Part shown: one piece after another, positions 41,001 through 48,432 of the stretch
How positions within the stretch are numbered: the stretch's first letter is position 1
Layout of the letters: each line of letters opens with the position of its first letter
DNA from: Aurantiochytrium sp. KH105
Lineage: Eukaryota; Sar; Bigyra; Thraustochytrida; Thraustochytriidae
Reading direction: 5' to 3'
DNA length: 64,000 bases
Assembly (NCBI GenBank): GCA_003116975.1
Contig: BGKB01000097.1
Coordinates: 124,001 to 188,000 of the forward strand
Notes under the pieces: generated by a model
The model's database searches: none
What the model saw: the letters and a program-made list of their open reading frames with translations, nothing else
What the model was told of the DNA's origin: nothing
Program-made: the position numbers and the translations under genes

Positions 41001-42490
41001 TGTCGGAAGATACCCTTGAAGCCAAGGTGAATAAAGTGGCAGAGGAGCCCAAAGGAGCGGCGAGTCTTGTCGCTGCAGCTACTCAGGGTTCGCAAACAAG
41101 TGACACAGCGAGCGAGACAATTGATCCAAATGCCCTTGCAAATCCTGAAGAGCGACGCGAAGCGCGCGCTCGCGAGCGAGCGCGGCGAGACGAAAAGCTT
41201 CGCAAAGCTGAAGCAAAGGCAGAGAAGAAGCGAGAAGCAAGAGTTCAAGCTCGTAAAGTACACTTGCTTTCCGCACAAGCGTTGCACAAAGAAACACGAG
41301 AAAAGGAACGAGCAGCTCATCTTGCGCAAAAGAAAACTCTCATGGAGAAGGCGCAAGCGCAGCATGAAATGGACGCGAACTCCAAGGAAGCAATCAAGAA
41401 GAAACGCTTTGAAGCCGTGTTAAAAGAGAAACAAGCTGCTCAGCAAGAGCGCGCCAAGGCTCGCGCAGCCGAAAAGGCGCAACGTGCAGCAGATCTCAAA
41501 AGCTGGACACAGCTGTATCACGACAGTGTGAGCAAGGAGCGAGCGCGTCATGCTGCAGAACAAGATGCAATCTTGCAGAATTGTTTGAAAGAACGAAAAA
41601 TTGCTCAAGAGAAGCGCGAAGTTCGGCGCTCGACCCTTGCGCAGGACAAGGCAACGCGACAATACGCAAATATTTTCGAAGCTGTGCGCGCTGGAGTTGC
41701 CGATGTCTCAGTCCTTGCACCACTGGTTCCCGAGACTGGGGATGGACTCATTGACGTCCGCGACGAATTCGGGCGCACTGTGTTGCATGAAGCGAGTTGG
41801 CTTGGATTCTCATCTGTGGCCAAAGCGTTACTCACGCTCGCCGAGAAACTTACTCCGGGGGGGTCTAGTTCGCTCGTGCAGGCAGTTGACTCGTGCTGCA
41901 CCCTTACAACGCCACTCCACGAAGCAACGCGAGCTGGTTGGGGCGGAGATCTTATTCGCGTTCTTCTTGCGGCAGGCGCAAACATTAGCGCACGCGATCA
42001 TCTGGGTGACATCCCGCTACATTGCGCTGCGCGTCACGGACACTATCCGACCATTCGCATTTTGGTCGAGGTCGAAGGCGGGCTGGAGACCCTTTTGGTC
42101 CGCAACTACAAGGGGCGAACAGCCTTGGAACAAGCGGAGATGCGCAATGATGGTCTGCTTCCCAAACGGATCGAAGAGTTGCCCGCCGCCAGAACCAAGC
42201 GCAGGCTTGGCATCGAAACGGCCCCGGCGGAAGAACCCGCTTCGACGGAGCTCGAGAGCGGCGAAGTCTTTGTTTTTGACGGCGATTTCTCTCAGACTGT
42301 GGACATTTTGCGCACGTTTCACAACGCGGCGATCGAGCAATTCGGTCCCGAGCTCAAAGCCAAGCGAAAGCTGCAAAACCGACATGGAAGTCTGGGCTCT
42401 CCCTCGCAGGCCCGTAAGTCCAAACTTCAAAGAGACAACTTCTCTATTCGCAACATGTTTCCGCAAGGTGCGTCTACCTCAAAGAAATAA
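38045..42490 (+). CDS. Multi-WW, IQ, coiled-coil and ankyrin-repeat protein
   Basis: A single-exon gene of 1,481 aa from an ATG at 38045. The first 820 residues hold eleven WW-like repeats, each ending in patterns such as YYYNxxTxExxWxxP, at DWLKQV, DWVEAL, EWSKVF, GWREML, EWVQVF, VWKKLV, EWVEVF, LWQELH, KWYTAV, RWYEVF and QWVKIF. After repeats 3, 5, 7 and 10 there are IQ-like helices (for example MLLQSAFRAKLARRDVR) expected to bind calmodulin or light chains. Residues about 900-945 are an EQEQ-rich stretch, then a long basic/acidic coiled coil (about 1,025-1,215). Three ankyrin-like repeats follow (GRTVLHEASWLG, TTPLHEATRAGW, GDIPLHCAARHG). WW modules bind proline-rich ligands, so a scaffold, possibly cytoskeletal, is likely. 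Repeats 3-4, 5-6 and 7-8 plus IQ look like an internally duplicated block. Confidence 0.9.
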   Translation: MASTKDWLKQVDESNNVFFYNAQTGETQWEAPEGYIDTLGKDWVEALDESGTLYYYNIITGEASWDHPAKDLVAPADADANAAADTAVTEEENLAAADDAFPVKEGDEALASAQDQADDDAPSADKQDMPEWSKVFDPSSKAYYYVNNHTLASQWDEPEGFQEVDLAKVKLLMAPEVRAAMLLQSAFRAKLARRDVRVQRAKTAASSTDEVSGWREMLDPASGFPYYFNSETNEVTWEKPADFNKVDADNSTRKKSDPISEEEERENKLVDKDQGASGAKAEIQSDIDSNDAEDSPSGEHVSATKDLGPEEVVEDASEMISNDAETSRRMIPEWVQVFDPQTKLYYFFNNHTFESQWEEPEGFERLDFSKAKHLMAPELRAALMMQCAFRSKKARQAVRAQRGLVSSSKNLNAIDGEESSGVWKKLVDPKTELPYYYNRETHETTWDPPVEEVECGEKNAKTEAGPPATNSSGDAHMPAEDTTDSVSPSVEWVEVFDPQSKRYYFFNNRTLESQWDEPEGFERIDFSKAKVLMAPELRAAIMLQCAFRAKQARQDVRIQRGKVMADENDGVLWQELHDPASGQSYFYNRETQETTWDKPRELMTESERERADEAAKAPKWYTAVDTDSGDVYFFNAETEEVSWTKPEDFDGDETLIASDQEENERLRHIRRRMALAVQGKLRKRTKEMDARMSVVRAEQAKASVVAKHRWYEVFDEEHGAYYYYDVDTRVTVWEKPADFVMEASDELLHAALLMQGLFRAKKARSDVRLLRAIELTKDEPPEKEPQWVKIFDKDANAHYWFHKRLHEISWEPPLQLTLSQGEPGSELSEMDPDESPRMEGDDQALAVTDAEIAAVDDKNSNDANTRSDTGAVEVAEAVATGSQQGSQDEQPREQEPAQEHEQKESSPPPSHEQEQEQEQEQEQEQQENQQQEQQPQESARRISSNPGTLEQEGLLSKEKDNTKRTDNGESVETARQPETVSDAVDVSEDTLEAKVNKVAEEPKGAASLVAAATQGSQTSDTASETIDPNALANPEERREARARERARRDEKLRKAEAKAEKKREARVQARKVHLLSAQALHKETREKERAAHLAQKKTLMEKAQAQHEMDANSKEAIKKKRFEAVLKEKQAAQQERAKARAAEKAQRAADLKSWTQLYHDSVSKERARHAAEQDAILQNCLKERKIAQEKREVRRSTLAQDKATRQYANIFEAVRAGVADVSVLAPLVPETGDGLIDVRDEFGRTVLHEASWLGFSSVAKALLTLAEKLTPGGSSSLVQAVDSCCTLTTPLHEATRAGWGGDLIRVLLAAGANISARDHLGDIPLHCAARHGHYPTIRILVEVEGGLETLLVRNYKGRTALEQAEMRNDGLLPKRIEELPAARTKRRLGIETAPAEEPASTELESGEVFVFDGDFSQTVDILRTFHNAAIEQFGPELKAKRKLQNRHGSLGSPSQARKSKLQRDNFSIRNMFPQGASTSKK

Positions 42491-42535
42491 GTAAGATAAA
42501 TAATATGAAAGTGCAGTGTGACGTGACAGCGAGAA

Positions 42536-43777
42536 TCACCAAGCCAAAGGTTCGGGCGCAAACTTGCGTGCAAGCATCTTCGCTCGCAACAAATCTTGTT
42601 CAGAAGCAGGATCGTCGAAATTGAGTGCGAGAGCGGCCGGAAGCAGGGCGTTGCGCCACAATTGCGCATACAGGTGCACCCAGGAAAGTGCAGAGCGATC
42701 CCCAGGGCCAAGAATCTTGTCATAGACACCCGCCTGCAGAAGCTTGTCAAGACGCCGGAATCGCAGCATGTGCAGAAACGCCGAAGGAAGAACGCAGGCG
42801 TTCTTTTCAAAGACAGTGTACAAATATTCGTCGTCGCTCCAAACAGGTTGCACACCGTCAAGATGAGGTGCTTGGAGCTCGGTTTGATCGCCCGAGTTGG
42901 CCTCTACCTCACCCATTAACTTAATGCTTGCTTCCTCGCACCCTGCTTGAGCAGCCTGAGCCGTCGTGGCGGGCATGCCCGCGAGCCAGAGATCCGAAAG
43001 CGAGTCTGCTCCCTCCACCGCAGCTACTGGCTGGCCCCAGTCTCCCTGTCTCGAAAAAGCACCAAGATGCTGAACAAGAGCGAGAAACTGCACCCAGTCA
43101 GGATGACCGCAGGATTCGGCGGCGCGCATTCGCGAAGTTGCGCGCGCAAGACCCCCGCTACGAGAGAGCGCATCCCAAATTGAAATTGTGCAGCGGGTCG
43201 AGGAACGTGTGGCCTCTCGTTTGGCCAAAGCGTGCACGAGAGAGAGACGTTGCATCTGTGAAACAAGGAAACCACCTTGCGCTCGCAAGTTACAGCGCAT
43301 CGGTACCACGCGATAGGTCTCGTCGCCATTGTAGAGCATTTTGAAGGAGCTTCCATTCGGCATATCAACAACTTCGAATCCCGCGCGTTCGTAGAGACCA
43401 ACAAGTTTGCCAAAGCGAGCCATGTCTTCTTCGGCTTCGAGAAGCACGCAGCAATAGCCAAGATGGTCACGCATAAAATCCTTGCACATTTCCAGAAGCG
43501 CAAGTGCGACATTCTGGCCCCGGAGTTTTGGGCGGACAGACACGGCCTTGATGAAACCTTGCCGCTCCTCCGCACGGGTCGGCTCGCCTGCAGCACCGCA
43601 TTCATGCAGCTGCGCCACGAGCTTGCCTTGCGCTCCGCGCTTGTCCTCATGGAACACGAGCCACTTGACCTCCTTGCCGCATTCCTGGCGCTCGACGCGA
43701 AGATTCGGAGGCAGCGCGACGGCTCCGCAGCCGGCCATTTTCAGGTCGTCCTCGAAGACGTCGTCGTCCGCACCCAT
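42536..43777 (-). CDS. GNAT acetyltransferase fused to degenerate myo-inositol-oxygenase-like domain
   Basis: The product is 413 aa from the ATG at 43777. Residues 25-160 form a GNAT fold: IKAVSVRPKLRGQNVALALL corresponds to motif A with a weakened acetyl-CoA loop, and LGYCCVLLEAEEDMARFGKL then YERAGFEVV to motif B. Residues about 195-375 align by eye with myo-inositol oxygenase: IWDALSRSGGLARATSRMRA, GHPDWVQFLALVQHLGAF, WSDDEYLYTVF, LPSAFLHMLRF and DRSALSWVHLY. In active MIOX these segments carry His-Asp (HDLG), His (WGHDEYLY) and His (RFHS) iron ligands; here they read QHLG, WSDDEYLY and RFRR, so iron binding is probably lost. The gene ends 45 bp from the WW gene. Several frames open upstream of the ATG are GC-rich repeats and were excluded. 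Confidence 0.8.
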   Translation of the reverse strand: MGADDDVFEDDLKMAGCGAVALPPNLRVERQECGKEVKWLVFHEDKRGAQGKLVAQLHECGAAGEPTRAEERQGFIKAVSVRPKLRGQNVALALLEMCKDFMRDHLGYCCVLLEAEEDMARFGKLVGLYERAGFEVVDMPNGSSFKMLYNGDETYRVVPMRCNLRAQGGFLVSQMQRLSLVHALAKREATRSSTRCTISIWDALSRSGGLARATSRMRAAESCGHPDWVQFLALVQHLGAFSRQGDWGQPVAAVEGADSLSDLWLAGMPATTAQAAQAGCEEASIKLMGEVEANSGDQTELQAPHLDGVQPVWSDDEYLYTVFEKNACVLPSAFLHMLRFRRLDKLLQAGVYDKILGPGDRSALSWVHLYAQLWRNALLPAALALNFDDPASEQDLLRAKMLARKFAPEPLAW

Positions 43778-44410
43778 GGTCGCTCGCTCGCCGCGTCTCC
43801 TCGCTCGCTGGGGCGCTCGCTGGCCGGCAGGCTGGCCGCGACGCCGAGGCGGCGCCGTCTCGGCCGCGTCCAGGTCGCGTCCTCGACGCCGCCGCCGCCG
43901 CCGCCGCCGCCCCCGCCGCCGCCGCCGCCGCTGCCGCCGCTGCAGGAGCTGCCGCAGGAGCTGCCGCTGGCGGCCGCGTCCGCCGCGCGCTCCGCGTCGA
44001 GCTCGCCGCGCGCGCAGACCGGGGTCTCGGGCGCGAGCGAGGCCGAAGGGAATCGGGTCTGCTGCCGCCAGGTCCCGCCCGACCCGAGCGAAACTGGGAG
44101 ATAGGAGCGAATAGGAGGCGGAAGGCGTTGGCAGACTGCGTAGGAGGATGTGTACAAGACCGGGGCGGGCGGGGTTCATGATGGTCGCCGTGGCTTTCTG
44201 GTGAGTCTGTTGCAAACAGGAGGTCGTCGAGATTGGAGGCGCGCAAGTTGGCGGGTGCACAGAGCTTTGGTCGGGGAAAAAGGTATGAAAGGGGGGCGAG
44301 AATCATGATCGTCGCCGTGGTTTTTCCGGTGAACCTGCTGCGCCAAGAGATTGTCAAGATTCGAAGCATGCAAGTTGGCGGGTGCACAGAGCTTTGGTTG
44401 AGTAAGGTGT
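43778..44410. other. Intergenic region with CCG tract and a tandem repeat pair
   Basis: Upstream of the GNAT-MIOX gene and downstream of the VHS-GAT gene. It contains a CCG-rich tract (about 43887-43943) and two copies of a 127-bp unit. No gene is supported. Confidence 0.6.
44170..44402. repeat. Imperfect tandem pair of a 127-bp unit
   Basis: A 29-bp block beginning GCAAGTTGGCGGGTGCACAG is identical at 44243-44271 and 44370-44398, and flanking sequence (GTCGCCGTGG, TCATGAT) is also shared. Lies in the 3' flank of the VHS-GAT gene. Confidence 0.85.
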
Positions 44411-44723
44411 CTAGAAAAGGGAGTCCCAAGGATTGTCGTCGTCTTTCTTGGCGGGTTGCTGTTGCTGCTGCGGCGGCGGTTGCTGCTGGTGCTGCTGCTG
44501 CTGCTGCTGCTGCTGCATGTAGTGTTGCTGGTGCTGCTGTTGTTGGGGCTGCGGCGCTGTCATGGGATGCTGCGCAGCTTGGGGAGGAGGAGGACGAGCC
44601 TGGGGTGCTGGAGGTCGACTACGCACCGGGGCATTCGGTCGTGGATGCTGCACCCTGTTCTGCGCTGTTTGCTGCTGTTGGTACTGTTGGCGCTGCATTG
44701 GTTGTTGAAATTGCTGCTGCGGC

Positions 44724-44756
<33 letters not shown>

Positions 44757-46441
44757 GGCGGCGGTGCCTGTGCAGGTTGCTGAGGGTGTTGCTGAGAGTA
44801 GTGGTGCTGTTGATACTGCTGCTGGGGATGCGGAGCCTGTTGAGGTGCACCAGGTTGAGTAGGGCGACCGCCCCATGAAGATGCAGAGGCAGAAGATCCA
44901 TTTTCCCCCAGACTCATAGAATTCATCATTCCAGCCCAAGCATCTGCAGCGCTGTCCATTTGCTGCTTCGGCTGTTGAGGCGGAACAGAGGACCACTGGG
45001 ATTGCTGGCCCTGCGGCATGGACGGAGCAGGATGAGGATTCGTTGGCGGAGGTGTGGGCGAGGCCTTGTCCCACGCAGCCGCGGCCCAGTCATCGTCATC
45101 ATCATCCTCGTCGGAAGAATCGCCTCCTGCACGGAAAGCATCAAACGGGTTCTCGTCTTTTCCAGGTACCCCTGTAGGAGACGGCACGCCCCCCCAGCCT
45201 GGCGCAGAAGGCGCCTCACGCTGAGGCGGTTGTTGGTGATTGTTGCCAAAGGGGTCGAAAGAGTCAGCATTCGCTGCCCAAGACGAAGGCTGTTGTTGTT
45301 GTTGTTGTCGCTGCTGCTGCTGCTGCTGCCAGTGTGACTGGGGTTGAAGAGGTTGTGAACTCATGTTCCATCCAGACGAAGCACCCGTTGCATTCGGTGC
45401 GGACGCTGAGCCCCCTACAACGTGGCCTACCATGCGCCCAGATCCATTTGCGGAATTGGGCGTTAGAGGTTGCGCCGTGGGAATGTCAGGACTACGACTA
45501 CGGGTTTGACCGTCGCGCGCAAAGTCCTCCATGGTGAATGTCGTTGGCTTTGTATCTGCGCTCGGAGGACCGACCTCCACAGCACGCTTGTGAAGGCTGA
45601 GAGCGTTGAGAACGCGCTCATTCAGCTTGATGAGGATATCCATGCGCGAAGCATCCTCCTCCTGACTGAGCTTGGCAGCAATGACGTTCTGAAAGCCCTT
45701 GACCTGTTGTACGAGCTCTGTAATGAGATCGTTGGAAGCGGCCTCCTCCTTTGAAGATACATTGTACACGAGTTCCTCGAGCATGGCCGTTGCGTTCGAA
45801 ATGACCGAATCCTGCTCCTGCGGCGACAGGCCCTGAAGCTGCGTCGTGGCCTGCGAAAGTGCGGACCTGCTACCACCCCCCGTCGCGCCGCCAGTGTGAC
45901 CAGAACTCCTCGTCGCGCTCGCGGCCGATGTCACATTTGCTTCACGCGAGGAGTCGTTGTAGGCAACCCCTTTGCGCTGAAGCAAGGCAAAGGTATCGAG
46001 AATGTTCTTGGCCATCGCAGGCCGTTCGCGATACTTTGCGCTCCACATCTCGAGCAACGCAAGTGCCTTGTCGGCCTCCTCTTGCTTGCTCCTCCCGCCT
46101 TGCTTGCCGGCCTTTATGAGACGCATGAACTGCTTCATCATCTTCGGAATGGACACAGCCATAATCAGGTCCGGGTGAAACTCGTCCATGAGTGTCTCGA
46201 GCAGTACAAACGTGTTCATCACAATGTTATGGTCCGGGATCTTGAGCTTTTTCCGCAACCTGCGTACAATATCCGCCAGCTGCTTGGGCTCCTTGATCCC
46301 GTGGACTTTTGTGGCAATCTGCGCGTTGAGCGCCTCATCAGGCCCGTCGCCATTGACCGCGGCCTCGATCAGGTTGAACAGCTCCGAGTCCGCCTTGCCC
46401 TTGCTGGCGTAGTACGACGCCGTGATCGCCTTGAACGACAT
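44411..46441 (-). CDS. VHS-GAT endosomal adaptor (TOM1/GGA-like), Q-rich tail
   Basis: The product is 676 aa from the ATG at 46441. Residues about 5-150 are a VHS domain (LFNLIEAAVNGDGPDEALNA; ALALLEMWSAKYRERPAM). Residues about 200-290 look like a GAT three-helix bundle (TAMLEELVYNVSSKEEAASN; DILIKLNERVLNALSLH). The rest is disordered and Gln/Pro-rich, with polyQ runs up to ten, a DPFGN motif, NPFDAF, an acidic DEDDDDDDW patch and the C-terminal NPWDSLF. By family such adaptors bind ubiquitinated cargo and clathrin/ESCRT on endosomes; VHS-GAT proteins are the ancestral eukaryotic ubiquitin adaptors. The NPF- and DPF-type motifs fit EH-domain and clathrin-adaptor binding, but that is inference. 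Confidence 0.9.
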
Positions 46442-46635
46442 CTCCCCGCGTCCCGCTCTGCGCCGCGGCGCCGCGCAGGATACTGGCCGGCAGCACCTCG
46501 CTCGGCGAGGCTGCGCCGCGCGGCGCCCTCGAGCCAGGCCTCGCCCGGTTCGCGCCGGCGCGCTGGCGCTGCCGGGCTGCGCGTGGCCGCGGCGCTGCGC
46601 GCCTGTCCTCGCGCTCGCGGGCCCGTCGCGCGCGC

Positions 46636-46678
<43 letters not shown>

Positions 46679-46923
46679 CGTGGCGCGGATCGGGGTCTGC
46701 GCGGCGAACCCGGCCGCGCTCATTTGTGCCGCTTGCGCCGGCGGCGGGCGGCACGAATGTGGCCCCCGCGCGGCGGGCACATTTGTGCGGCGGGGCGCGG
46801 GAGGGGCACAAGAGTGGGGGTCTGCGCCGGAGCCCTCGCCGGCGCTTCGTTCCAGACGACCAGACCCTCGACGCGGCGCCGCGGAGACCACCTGCGCGGG
46901 AGCAGCGAGCCAGCCGCGCGGCG
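46442..46923. promoter_or_regulatory. Shared divergent upstream region, GC-rich with hexamer repeat
   Basis: A 482-bp region between two divergent start codons. It carries about seven copies of a GGGCTC hexamer near 46635-46678 and two oppositely oriented GGGCACATTTGTGC-like sites near 46720-46830. Promoter function is inferred from orientation. Confidence 0.5.
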
Positions 46924-48147
46924 ATGAGGACGCTCGCGGCGACGCTGGCGGCGGGCGTGCTGCTCGCGAGCGCGCAGGAGTCCAGGGCCAATGTCTGCAG
47001 CTTCGAGGTCGACGGCCTCGCCTTCGATCTCAAATCTGCGAGCAAGGAGTGCGTATCTGCTGGGGCTGGGCTGGGAGGGCGCGGGGAGGAAGACGACGCG
47101 GAAGATGCGGAGTGCGGCGAGCGTGCATGTCGAGGAGCGCGAGATGAAGACTGACGCCATCCTGCCGAATTGCGATGTCCAACGATCTTTTTTTTGCACA
47201 GGTTGCCACCGTATCAGAAATACATGGCCGAGCAGCAACTGTCGGCAATCTTTTACGTTAATATCTGCGAGCCTGTTGTAGCAGGCGTCACGGAAAAGGG
47301 ACCATGCGCGGACCACCCAGACGCCGTGGCCGTGAGTGTCAATTACCAAACGTGCCAGCCCTGGGGACTTTTGCAAAATGAGCAGCCTTGGAAGGGCATC
47401 AATGGCAATGTAGGCGCGGGCATCGAAACTACCTACGCTGGTCCGAGCGACGGGCTGTGCGCACAAGGTCGGGTTACCCGGATCCAAATCAAATGCGAAG
47501 AGACAATCACGGCGCCAACTTTTTTGGATACAGTCACCGTCGGCCCAGACCATTGCGAAGTGACCTTTCTGTTCAGGTCCAAGACTGGGTGCGGAACCCC
47601 CGTTGGAGACGCCGGCGCATCGGGCAGCGATGCGGGAAACACAGGTGCTGGTGGCTCATCTCCCACAGCGCCGTCCTCTTCTCCCGGTCACAAACCTGCT
47701 TCTTCGCCCACGCAACAAGGAAACGCGCACAATGGGAGCAGCAATGACCCGGATACGGGCAGCATGTCGGTCTTCCTGACCCTACTCTTGGTTGGCACCT
47801 TTCTCTATTGTGTGATTGGCATCTTTCTCAACATGCGGAATGAGGGACGTGAGGGTCTTGAAGCCGTTCCGCACATCGACTTTTGGCGCGCTCTGCCTGC
47901 CCTCGTTGTGCATGCTGCTGCAATCACCTTTTCGTGGGTAAAGGGTCTGCTTGGTTTTGGCGCCGAAGGTGGCTACCACAGCTTCTCGCCCACTAGTGCT
48001 CGCAGTGGCAATGTAAATGGGGCTGCGGACTACTCCATGCCACCGCCGCCCTCCTCAGGCGGAGCAGCAGTCTCGCCAACAAGCGAGTCACAAGTCCCCA
48101 TTACCGGTCAACCGCGTGGACCTTCCGGGGAATACACAGTCATATGA
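46924..48147 (+). CDS. MRH-domain type I membrane protein (Atg27/M6P-receptor-like)
   Basis: Exons 46924-47048 and 47202-48147, split by a 153-nt intron (GTGCGT...CACAG), encode 356 aa. A signal peptide (1-17) leads into a luminal domain with paired cysteines and the spacing typical of mannose-6-phosphate-receptor homology (MRH) domains: FYVNICEPV, TCQPWGLL, YAGPSDGLCAQGRVTRIQIKC and DHCEVTFLF, ending in GCGTP. A Ser/Gly/Pro-rich stalk precedes one transmembrane helix (SVFLTLLLVGTFLYCVIGIF). The cytoplasmic tail has DYSMPPPP and ends in EYTVI, a C-terminal YxxPhi-type sorting signal. Atg27-like or small M6PR-like cargo receptor function in the Golgi-endosome system fits. Its direct neighbour is the VHS-GAT adaptor, head-to-head. 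Confidence 0.82.
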
Positions 48148-48243
48148 ACAAAAGACACGCAATCAAATATTTTGGCACATACATGAGCTCAAGTCTTATT
48201 CTCTCCCTCCCTACCTCCCTCCCTTTCTCTATCGTCACCCTTT

Positions 48244-48258
48244 CACGTTGTCTGTCTG

Positions 48259-48289
<31 letters not shown>

Positions 48290-48298
48290 GTCTGTCCA
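48244..48298. repeat. TCTG/TC-rich microsatellite
   Basis: Mixed TCTG and TC units between the convergent MRH gene and the TOR gene, in a 285-bp gap that holds nothing else recognisable. Confidence 0.85.
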
Positions 48299-48432
48299 TG
48301 TTATTGCTATACTATACCATGGTGAAAGCACCAACGTGCGCAGCACTTCTTCAATCGGATGCAAGTAAATGTTTCATAAAATACAACTGTCTCTCAGGTT
48401 AAAGATCTCTTCAAGGGGAAACTGAACTGAGC

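Noticed and set aside
44430-44890. Plus-strand leucine-, valine- and alanine-rich frames opposite the VHS-GAT tail
   Set aside because: Antisense translation of CAG-type repeats; the minus frame has clear VHS and GAT domains.
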